Positions 1 through 6,007 of a stretch of DNA of 6,583 nucleotides are shown in pieces. Each line of letters starts with the position of its first letter. Positions within the stretch are counted from its first letter, which is position 1. The translations under genes and the position numbers were made by a program. Origin of the DNA: Clostridium sp. (GTDB lineage Bacteria; Bacillota; Clostridia; Clostridiales; Clostridiaceae); the NCBI GenBank assembly GCA_012511315.1, contig JAAZGI010000475.1, positions 1 to 6,583 of the forward strand, in the 5' to 3' direction. Below the pieces are notes generated by a model that saw only the letters and a program-made list of their open reading frames with translations, made no database searches and had not been told where the DNA came from.

Positions 1-16
1 AAGGAGATATATTTAT

Positions 17-646
17 ATGAATAGTAAAATTAAAGCGGTTTTGGCGGTAGTTGCTTTTATCGTTGTGTTAGGCGGCTTAAAGTTTTTTTATGACGCTAGA
101 GTCGATGAAGGGAACTTAGATAAGCTGGTTCAATCAACGGATGCTCAAGGTGACTCTGAAAGTACAACTGGGATAGCGACAGGGGATTCCGATGCGAATT
201 CAAAAGACCCAGGAAAGAGTAATCCTGATACCGTGCCACTGCCTGATGCTACCTTATACACTTCCTCTGGTGATTCGGTGAAACTGTCTTCTTTCAAGGG
301 TAAAAAGACAATTATCAATGCGTGGGCTAGTTGGTGTGGACCTTGTAAAGCCGAAATGCCGGATTTTGAAGAATTAGATGAAGCGGCTGGGGATGAGTAT
401 CAAATTCTCATGGTTAATATAATTGGTGGCCGCGAAACCAAGGAATTAGCTGAAAAGTTTTTAAAAGATAATGATTTGAATTTTAAAAATATGCTTTTTG
501 ATGAAGACCTAGAGTTTTCTCAAGCCTTGCAAATTGGCAGTATACCCACCACGATTTTTGTGGATGAAGAAGGCGAGATCCATATCTATCAGCCAGGCAT
601 GCTTAAAAAAGATCAGGTCCTTGAGGGCCTGAAGTATTTGGAGTAG
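17..646 (+). CDS. Membrane-anchored TlpA/ResA-like thioredoxin-fold thiol-disulfide oxidoreductase
   Basis: This 209-aa protein probably reduces disulfides on the outer face of the membrane. Residues 5-25 form one hydrophobic segment after a short basic N-terminus, which fits an uncleaved signal anchor. There is no lipobox. Residues 30-75 are a low-complexity linker rich in Ser, Thr, Asp and Gly. The thioredoxin-fold domain follows (about 75-209), with the redox motif WCGPC at 106-110 in the context NAWASWCGPCKAEMP and the cis-proline at P177 in SIPTT. These are the only two cysteines. The start has AAGGAG at 1-6, ten bases upstream. The next gene begins 3 nt after the stop and encodes a CcdA-type transporter, the usual electron donor of TlpA-type proteins. 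In the family, such proteins serve cytochrome c maturation, surface methionine sulfoxide reductases or other surface thiol proteins. The client cannot be read from this gene. The family call is firm and the exact role is open. Confidence 0.93.
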   Translation: MNSKIKAVLAVVAFIVVLGGLKFFYDARVDEGNLDKLVQSTDAQGDSESTTGIATGDSDANSKDPGKSNPDTVPLPDATLYTSSGDSVKLSSFKGKKTIINAWASWCGPCKAEMPDFEELDEAAGDEYQILMVNIIGGRETKELAEKFLKDNDLNFKNMLFDEDLEFSQALQIGSIPTTIFVDEEGEIHIYQPGMLKKDQVLEGLKYLE

Positions 647-649
647 GAT

Positions 650-1324
650 ATGGCAACATCAGAACTATTATTATTACTAGTGGAAGGAATCTTGGCATTT
701 ATTTCGCCTTGTTTCCTTCCTATGATACCAGTCTATTTGAGTTATTTAGCGGGTAAAGGTGAGCAAGATAAGTCCAAGCTAATGACCAATGCCCTTGGCT
801 TTATTCTTGGCTTTACCATTGTCTTTGTCACTTTAGGTATGACAGCCACATCACTAGCTAAGTTTTTGGTTGACCAAAGGTTACTGCTTCAGAGAATTGG
901 TGGAGTCTTACTGGTTTTATTTGGATTAAATATGGCGGGTGTATTTAAGATTGGTTTTCTGAATCGTGACTTCCGTTTCCGTTCCAAAGGAGATACCAAT
1001 ACCTTCTTTTCATCACTCCTATTTGGTGTTATTATATCGTTTGGATGGAGTCCTTGCCTAGGTGCTTTCTTAGGAGCCGCCTTAATTCAAGCTAGTAGTT
1101 CAGCCACTGTATGGATTGGTGGATTAAAGCTGTTGATTTTTAGCATTGGCTTAGCTGTCCCATTTTTAATTACAGCGCTCTTATTTAACAACTTAACCGG
1201 AGTATTTCAAGGAATCAAAAAACATTTTAAAGTTATTAGCTTAGTTTCAGGATTGTTCTTAATCTTCATGGGGATTTTGATGATCCTAGACAGATTTACT
1301 TTTTACGCTAATATCTTCTATTAA
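650..1324 (+). CDS. ccdA: CcdA/DsbD-type membrane thiol-electron transporter
   Basis: This 224-aa polytopic membrane protein has about six hydrophobic segments (roughly residues 5-34, 46-70, 78-100, 118-148, 155-180 and 195-215), the usual size and layout of CcdA. The two cysteines expected to form the redox pair are C21 in SPCFLPMIPVY and C136 in GWSPCLGAFL. Each sits in the proline-flanked context typical of the DsbD transmembrane domain. In the family, CcdA carries electrons from cytoplasmic thioredoxin across the membrane to an outside thioredoxin-like protein, here almost certainly the product of the gene just upstream. The start codon lies 3 nt after that gene's stop, and its GGAG (640-643) lies across the end of the upstream gene, so the two are probably translationally coupled. 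No cytochrome c or haem genes are visible in the window, so a cytochrome role is not supported here. Confidence 0.92.
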   Translation: MATSELLLLLVEGILAFISPCFLPMIPVYLSYLAGKGEQDKSKLMTNALGFILGFTIVFVTLGMTATSLAKFLVDQRLLLQRIGGVLLVLFGLNMAGVFKIGFLNRDFRFRSKGDTNTFFSSLLFGVIISFGWSPCLGAFLGAALIQASSSATVWIGGLKLLIFSIGLAVPFLITALLFNNLTGVFQGIKKHFKVISLVSGLFLIFMGILMILDRFTFYANIFY

Positions 1325-1391
1325 CAAGTCATCATGTTCATTGCATTGATTTTGGACTTAAAGGAAGAATTATCAGGAGTTTATTTCAATT

Positions 1392-1396
1392 GGAGG
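1392..1396 (+). promoter_or_regulatory. Ribosome binding site that decides the TTG start of the VanW gene
   Basis: GGAGG lies seven bases before the TTG at 1404. It supports that unusual start codon over the first in-frame ATG (1440), which would remove the basic N-terminus of the signal peptide. Confidence 0.8.
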
Positions 1397-1403
1397 TATC
1401 AAA

Positions 1404-2942
1404 TTGCACAAGTTAAACATTCTAATCATCTCAGTTTTTATGCTCGTTCTCTCAGGTTGTACCATTGAAGTTGGTGGTGGTCTTACCCCTGAAGAAGTTG
1501 ATCAAGGAGCTAGTACAACGACACCCACAACCATTCAGTCAACAACAACGCCTGTTGCAACAGTGCTTCCGGTTACTAAGCCGGTTTTAAGTGAAGAGGA
1601 AAAAAATCTTTTGGCTAGCTGGGAAAATAAAATTTATCCAAAGACATTGATTGGTGAAATTGATGTGTCTGGCCTTACAGTAGAAGAAGCCAAAGAAAAA
1701 GTAGAAAATGACTTAATGGAACCACTTAAAGATCGTCGGGTTCGTTTTTCCTATGCCAATAAGAAGAATTATATGAGCTATAATAAGCTTAAAGTTGCCA
1801 TCGACGAGAGCATCTATGAAAAGGCTTTAGCCCGAGGGAAAGATGCCAACGATGAAGAGAAGTTGAAACTCATTAAAGAGGGCAACGACTTTGTATTAGA
1901 ACCAGCCTTGATTTTTGATGAGGATCATGTTGCTAGCATTATGGATGATATGCAAACCAATCTAACAGCTCTTTCCAGACAGTTTTCTGCTTACCGGAAA
2001 GACGGGCGTGTCCTTTTAAAAGAGGATGCTACGGAAGATGAATTGGATCGGGAAGCTTTTATGGCAGAGATTCGTAAGGCTGTAAACTTTAGCGCCAAGA
2101 ATAATAAATACATCGAAGCACCAGTGAAAAAAATTCCGGTTAAAATCACCCAAGAAGAACTAGATAGGATCAATAAAAGAATTAGTCAGTCATCCACTAA
2201 TTATGGGTGGTCTTACGATGCAAGAGCTTACAATGTAGAGCTTGCAGCTGAAATGATTTCAGGCAGTCTCATTATGCCAGGACAAGAGTTTTCCTTTAAT
2301 CAAACCATCGGTGGTGGAGCAGGTTCCACCAATGGTTTTCAAAAGTCTGGTGTTTATATTGGTCTTGAAATGGTGGAAGAGCCCGGTGGAGGTGTTTGCC
2401 AAGTTTCATCTACTATCTATAATGTCTTGCTAAATCTAGGCATCGATCCAACCCAGCGTCAAAACCATGGAATGACAGTAGGTTACGTCCAGCCAGGATT
2501 GGATGCTGTAATCTATGCACCTTCCTTGGATTTACGATTCAAAAACCCTTTTGATGATCCAATCTTCATCACAGCTAAGGCGGACGGCGATCAATTAAGA
2601 TTTAACGTTTACGGAGCGGAAGATGCACTGGGCGGATACACTTACAAATATGATTCTGAAGTTTATGAAGTAGATGAAGCGGAAATTAAAGAAATGGATG
2701 ATCCAACCATACCCAAAGGTGGCGTTGTCCTCGATCCAACACCTAAAGATGGATCTAAAGTTCGCGTCTATAAAATCACCCTAAAAGATGGAGAGCAAGT
2801 TAGTCGAAAACTGTACACGGATAATAGTTATCGTCGCTCTGATGGAGTGAGACGCATTGGTACTGGAGAAGGTAACCAAGTGAACGAGGATTGGTACGTT
2901 GACCGTAAGGTGTTAAAATATCCAAAAGGTTTTAAAAAGTAG
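1404..2942 (+). CDS. VanW-domain lipoprotein, probable peptidoglycan-modifying enzyme
   Basis: This 512-aa exported protein starts at TTG. Residues 1-19 are a lipoprotein signal peptide with lipobox LSGC (C19), so the mature protein should be tethered to the outer face of the membrane. A Thr/Pro-rich spacer follows (about 37-60). Residues 80-250 resemble the peptidoglycan-binding-like region (PG_binding_4 type) common in VanW proteins, with a DVSGLTVEEA motif near 88-96. The VanW domain spans about 273-403 and shows MPGQEFSFN, GGGVCQVSST (328-337) and R352-x-x-H355, then YVQPGLDAVIY. The last 60 residues (KITLKDGEQ to RRIGTG) are G5-like. C332 and H355 are the likely catalytic pair. VanW-domain proteins have, as I recall, been reported to act as L,D-transpeptidases in Clostridioides difficile; I could not check this. 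C332 is the only cysteine apart from the lipobox. No terminator is visible in the 79 nt after ccdA, so read-through from that gene is likely. Confidence 0.88.
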   Translation: MHKLNILIISVFMLVLSGCTIEVGGGLTPEEVDQGASTTTPTTIQSTTTPVATVLPVTKPVLSEEEKNLLASWENKIYPKTLIGEIDVSGLTVEEAKEKVENDLMEPLKDRRVRFSYANKKNYMSYNKLKVAIDESIYEKALARGKDANDEEKLKLIKEGNDFVLEPALIFDEDHVASIMDDMQTNLTALSRQFSAYRKDGRVLLKEDATEDELDREAFMAEIRKAVNFSAKNNKYIEAPVKKIPVKITQEELDRINKRISQSSTNYGWSYDARAYNVELAAEMISGSLIMPGQEFSFNQTIGGGAGSTNGFQKSGVYIGLEMVEEPGGGVCQVSSTIYNVLLNLGIDPTQRQNHGMTVGYVQPGLDAVIYAPSLDLRFKNPFDDPIFITAKADGDQLRFNVYGAEDALGGYTYKYDSEVYEVDEAEIKEMDDPTIPKGGVVLDPTPKDGSKVRVYKITLKDGEQVSRKLYTDNSYRRSDGVRRIGTGEGNQVNEDWYVDRKVLKYPKGFKK

Positions 2943-3248
2943 AACAACTAACTTAAAACTCGTGGTCCACTGTTAAGACCTAGAGTCTAAGAGTAATCAC
3001 TCCAATAGAAAGGTACTTCTCATTTAAGTCCTAGCTAAAGTGTTACAACTTAAAGCACTAATATTGGAAGAAATGAGATTTGGACCAAATATTTTCTTTG
3101 GATATATTTGTCATTTTAATTTAGAGAAAAGTCGAGGCCTGTTTAATAATCAGGCCTCGACTTTTCTCTAGAAAGAATGGATTGCAACAAGAACTTAAGA
3201 CTTAAGAACGTAAGACCTTTTGAATATAAGAATTAGAAGGGTGTAAGG
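2943..3248. other. Convergent intergenic region
   Basis: These 306 bases separate the end of the + strand genes from the end of the - strand genes. The only strong element is the bidirectional terminator at 3122-3170. The 179 bases before it would be the 3' untranslated part of the VanW transcript. I saw only weak short pairings there, such as TTTGG-A-CCAAA near 3079-3089. A short imperfect 7-8 base tandem repeat lies at 3191-3213. I see no coding sequence on either strand. Confidence 0.7.
3122..3170. terminator. Bidirectional intrinsic terminator, 20-bp perfect stem
   Basis: Arms 3122-3141 and 3151-3170 are perfectly complementary over 20 bp, with a 9-nt AT-only loop (3142-3150). The inner core, GTCGAGGCCTG against CAGGCCTCGAC, is GC-rich. 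It is flanked by AGAGAAAA on the left and TTTTCTCT on the right. Both strands therefore read a GC-rich stem followed by a U-rich tract. This is what is expected between convergent genes: it would stop the VanW transcript from the left and the polymerase operon from the right. Confidence 0.9.
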
Positions 3249-3512
3249 CTAAATGCGATATAAGAACCATCTGCCACTATGGATCTCATGTTTTAATTCA
3301 AAGATTCGATCGTAATCTTGGACCCTTCCTTTGCATGTATAAATATCGATAAGCTTTTTGCCGAGTCGTTGACGCTGGCGACGGGTAATCTGATGAATGA
3401 AAAAGGTCTCATTGCCAAAATCAGGTCTTAAAATGCGAAAACGTACAGGTGAGATTCGACCATCTTGGGTAAAAGTGGCCACTACTTCAATGGGGGTTAA
3501 TAGAACTTCCAT
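3249..3512 (-). CDS. Small protein of unknown function downstream of a Y-family polymerase
   Basis: I do not recognise a named family for this 87-aa protein. The sequence suggests a compact beta-rich domain: an N-terminal strand (IEVVATF), DGRISPVRFRI at 17-27, a basic middle (TRRQRQRLGKK, 43-53), one cysteine (C60 in YTC), and a C-terminal FELKHEIHSGRWFLYRI. It has no signal peptide or membrane segment, so it is probably cytoplasmic. The start is supported by AGGAGG (3518-3523), five bases upstream. It begins 27 nt after the polymerase stop, with no terminator between, so the two genes are almost certainly co-transcribed and SOS-controlled. The P-x-x-F-R start and the EL...W-x-L-x-R-I ending recall small proteins encoded beside translesion polymerases in other bacteria (for example the actinobacterial DUF6504 type). 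That is a recalled resemblance, not an alignment. A role as polymerase accessory factor or DNA-binding partner is inference. Confidence 0.8.
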   Translation of the reverse strand: MEVLLTPIEVVATFTQDGRISPVRFRILRPDFGNETFFIHQITRRQRQRLGKKLIDIYTCKGRVQDYDRIFELKHEIHSGRWFLYRI

Positions 3513-3539
3513 AAAATCCTCCTGTCCTCTGGAAAAGCC

Positions 3540-4760
3540 TTAAAAACTTAAATCGGACTCATCGTCTAGGTCTTCCAAATCCTTGGTTACGGAAGTCCCA
3601 CGAATTAAAGCTTCGTCTCCAAAACGCTTGCGAATGGTGCTAAGGGTATCTTCCAATCGATCCTGCTTTTGATGCTCTTCTAAATTCATCATAGAGAGTT
3701 GAACGATTTTATTAGAGCGTAGGTGCGTAAACGATACACCGATTTTACGCAGCGGTTGATCTTCCCAAATGTCATCAAATAACTGGCGAGACACTAGATA
3801 TAGAAGGTCATAAGAATCAGTTTGTTGTGAAAGCATTCGCTGGCGACGCCTGGTTTTAAATGTTGAGGTTGTATAGTGAACAGCAACGCAAGTGGTGTGA
3901 AAGTGAGCCTTTTGAAGCCGCTCCACTAAGGTGTCTAACAAGCTTTGAATGGTTTGATGACAGTCAGCCCGTTTGGTCAAATCTTCCGCAAGAGTAGTGG
4001 AGTGGCCCATACCTTTTGTTTCTTGGCTACCTTCTGGGTGAACCGGTGTATCATCTATGCCTTTAGCAAATCGCCATATAGTTAAGCCGATTTTGCCGAA
4101 CTGTTTGAATAAAAATTCTGGGTCAAAACTAGCTAAATCACCAATGGTTGAAATGTTAATATTGCGTAATTTTTTAGCTAAGGCTGGGCCAACCATAAAG
4201 AGTTCATCTATAGGTAAGGGGTGGAACTTTGTTTTAATTTCATCGGGGAAAAGGGAGTGAACTTGATTAGGTTTTTGAAAGTCGGAAGCCATTTTTGCTG
4301 TAAGTTTGTTGGCGCCAATGCCGACGTTGACAGTAAAGCCCAGTTTATCGAGGATTTCTTGCCGTATGGTGTGAGCTTTTCTTAGAGCTTCACTTCGATT
4401 TAAAGTGCCCATATCAAGAAAGCATTCATCAATGGAATAACGTTCTAAAACTGAGGAATAGTGTGATAAAATTTTAGCCATATCATTACTAGCTTTTGAA
4501 TACTCTTTAAAGCGAGCTTGAACAACCACTAACTCAGGAAATTTTGCAAAAGCCGTGAAGAGGGATTCACCAGTGATAATGCCGTATTTTTTAGCTGGCT
4601 GAGATTTAGCGAGAACGACTCCTCGGCGGCTTTTTGGATTGCCTGCAACAACGGAGGGGATGTTTCGAATATCACGGTCTATACCGTTTTGTAATTCCCA
4701 GACTGCACTCCAAGCAAGATAGGCTGAATTAACATCCACATGAAATATGATAGGTTCCAT
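3540..4760 (-). CDS. Y-family translesion DNA polymerase (DinB/UmuC-like)
   Basis: This 406-aa protein should copy past damaged template bases with low fidelity. The palm domain shows the first metal ligand D9 in HVDVNSAYL, with Y14 at the steric-gate position. The second catalytic motif is SIDECFLD (109-116), with D111 and E112. GIGANKLTAKMASD (147-160) is the conserved Y-family motif, and VGPALAKKLRNINISTIGDLA (190-210) is a helix-hairpin-helix-like thumb segment. The little-finger domain covers about 250-360 and ends in QLSMM (354-358), which resembles the sliding-clamp binding motif QL(S/D)LF. An acidic tail (394-406) follows. Length and catalytic residues are intact. DVN instead of DxD is the UmuC/UvrX style, so pol IV or pol V naming is uncertain and I give no symbol. 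The ATG is preceded by AAGGAGGTG (4765-4773). A LexA-controlled promoter lies upstream and an 87-aa gene follows 27 nt after the stop. Confidence 0.95.
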   Translation of the reverse strand: MEPIIFHVDVNSAYLAWSAVWELQNGIDRDIRNIPSVVAGNPKSRRGVVLAKSQPAKKYGIITGESLFTAFAKFPELVVVQARFKEYSKASNDMAKILSHYSSVLERYSIDECFLDMGTLNRSEALRKAHTIRQEILDKLGFTVNVGIGANKLTAKMASDFQKPNQVHSLFPDEIKTKFHPLPIDELFMVGPALAKKLRNINISTIGDLASFDPEFLFKQFGKIGLTIWRFAKGIDDTPVHPEGSQETKGMGHSTTLAEDLTKRADCHQTIQSLLDTLVERLQKAHFHTTCVAVHYTTSTFKTRRRQRMLSQQTDSYDLLYLVSRQLFDDIWEDQPLRKIGVSFTHLRSNKIVQLSMMNLEEHQKQDRLEDTLSTIRKRFGDEALIRGTSVTKDLEDLDDESDLSF

Positions 4761-4814
4761 AAGACACCTCCTTATAACCTAGAATCAATAGGAAACAGCA
4801 CGTATTACAATGCA

Positions 4815-4843
4815 ATTATATCGAACTGATGTTCTAAAGTAAA
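4815..4843 (-). promoter_or_regulatory. Sigma-A type promoter of the polymerase operon
   Basis: Read on the - strand there is a -35 TTTACT (4843-4838), a 17-bp spacer and a perfect -10 TATAAT (4820-4815). Transcription should begin near 4808, giving a leader of about 47 nt before the polymerase ATG. The spacer contains the LexA box. Confidence 0.8.
4822..4835. promoter_or_regulatory. LexA (SOS) operator
   Basis: CGAACTGATGTTCT has the half-sites GAAC and GTTC separated by four bases, matching the Firmicutes LexA/DinR consensus CGAAC-N4-GTTCG at all but the last base. It lies wholly within the -35/-10 spacer of the polymerase promoter, where bound repressor would block RNA polymerase. The match, the position and the DNA-damage function of the gene all agree. 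Confidence 0.88.
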
Positions 4844-4878
4844 GAATAACACACTCAAATGTTGAGTGTGTTATTCTT
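4842..4878 (-). terminator. Hairpin terminator upstream of the polymerase promoter
   Basis: A perfect 17-bp stem (4842-4858 with 4862-4878) closes on a 3-nt loop. On the - strand the stem ends in TTATTCTTTACTTT, a moderately U-rich tail, so it probably ends the hydrolase transcript coming from the right. Its left edge overlaps the -35 of the polymerase promoter by two bases. It stands 176 nt after the hydrolase stop codon, which is rather far, and a role other than termination is possible. Confidence 0.65.
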
Positions 4879-5053
4879 AGCGTGTTATGTAAAATCAATT
4901 TAACAAGAAAATTATAAAATAATAAAATAATCAAGTTTAGGCTATTCTTCAAGTAGCGATTAAGCTAGGCTGTTAAACTGAATTGATCAGTTACTCCACG
5001 ATTATTCAGTAAGCTAAGCAAATGCAAGTAAGTGGACACACCTTAGATTAGGC

Positions 5054-6007
5054 TTAAATATAGGTTTGCTGGAAACGCTTAAATATGGCTTCCGTGTTTT
5101 CTAAGAATCCTCGAACCCGTGCTTCATATTCTTCTCGATGCTCATAATAACCCAAAAGGTGCTTTGATTCTGGAGCAATAAACAGTTCATTATAACCTGA
5201 TTTAAAATGAGACAGCATTTTAGACATTTTGGCCGGAACTAGGTTATCTTTCTCTGAATGGATAAAAAGAACCGGTACTTGTAAAGCTTGGATCTCCATT
5301 AAAGGAGAAACATTAGCTAGCGAGAAGCCAGCCCGACGACGAATGATTAGGTCAATAAGAAGAAGGAGCTTTTTAGATTCGGTTTTAACAATGCGCTGTT
5401 CTAAGCCAATCATGACTTCTAATAATTCTGAGAAGGAAGAATCGGCAATGGCGAACCCGATGCGCTCATCTTGACATAAAGCCATTAAAGCAGTGGCTGC
5501 ACCACCTGATTCACCATGGAGTCCTAATAAGGTATCTTCTCCGTAGCGATCAAATAGGAAATTGGCTTGTTTCATGAGATCCCAGCGTTCAAAAAAACCA
5601 TAGGTGTAATTCTCCCCCTCACTATCGCCATGGTAGCGAGCGTCACACATTAAGATGTTATAGCCTAAATTTAAGTACATTTGTAAAAACTTGTAAGATG
5701 CCATTAAATTACGGCCTTCACGATGGAGCAAGATGATACTTTTATCCGCTTGTTGGTCGAAGAGACGGCCATTTAAAGTATACCCATAATCTGATAAAAG
5801 AGTAACGGGTTCGAAAGGAGTATCCAAAAGCTCCTTAAATTCCTCGTCAGAATAACCGAGCCTTAATTTTAAGTCTTCTTTAATATCATTATAATTATCC
5901 TTAGGTGGATGAATAATTCGCTCAGCAATGAGCCAGGCTCCGCTTGCAATGGCACCCGCTGCAAAGACAGATAAACCAGCTGCTACTTTCCCGATTTTTT
6001 TAAGCAT
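5054..6007 (-). CDS. Membrane-anchored alpha/beta hydrolase
   Basis: This 317-aa serine hydrolase has an unknown substrate. Residues 8-29 form a hydrophobic Ala/Gly-rich segment after MLKKIGK, a likely uncleaved anchor that would place the enzyme on the outer side of the membrane. The hydrolase fold begins near residue 66. The oxyanion-hole region is LLHREGRN (93-100), and CDARYHGDSEG (121-131) is the usual strand-4 motif. The nucleophile elbow is GESGG (165-169) with S167. The acid is D254 in SEKDNLVP and the base is H283 in SKHLLG, so the triad is complete. A helical cap about 195-230 includes the RRR at 223-225. It resembles YqkD-like uncharacterised hydrolases of Firmicutes. The start is backed by AAGGAGG (6012-6018) just upstream. 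It stands alone on the - strand, with no partner gene to suggest a substrate. The fold is certain and the function is open. Confidence 0.9.
   Translation of the reverse strand: MLKKIGKVAAGLSVFAAGAIASGAWLIAERIIHPPKDNYNDIKEDLKLRLGYSDEEFKELLDTPFEPVTLLSDYGYTLNGRLFDQQADKSIILLHREGRNLMASYKFLQMYLNLGYNILMCDARYHGDSEGENYTYGFFERWDLMKQANFLFDRYGEDTLLGLHGESGGAATALMALCQDERIGFAIADSSFSELLEVMIGLEQRIVKTESKKLLLLIDLIIRRRAGFSLANVSPLMEIQALQVPVLFIHSEKDNLVPAKMSKMLSHFKSGYNELFIAPESKHLLGYYEHREEYEARVRGFLENTEAIFKRFQQTYI

Noticed and set aside
1341..1374. Possible promoter before the VanW gene (TTGCAT or TTGATT with a weak -10)
   Set aside because: No -10 at proper spacing matches well. Read-through from ccdA explains expression as simply.
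1991..2173. 60-codon frame on the - strand inside the VanW gene
   Set aside because: It lies antisense within a clear coding gene, has no support of its own, and its hydrophobic look is a mirror of the charged VanW sequence.
4057..4260. 67-codon + strand frame inside the polymerase gene
   Set aside because: It is antisense to the conserved thumb region of the polymerase, which explains the open frame.
4976..4992. Small hairpin AACTGA/TCAGTT after the hydrolase gene
   Set aside because: It has only six AT-rich pairs and no T tract, so it is not a credible terminator.
5229..5474. 81-codon + strand frame inside the hydrolase gene
   Set aside because: It is antisense to the hydrolase and has no domain of its own.
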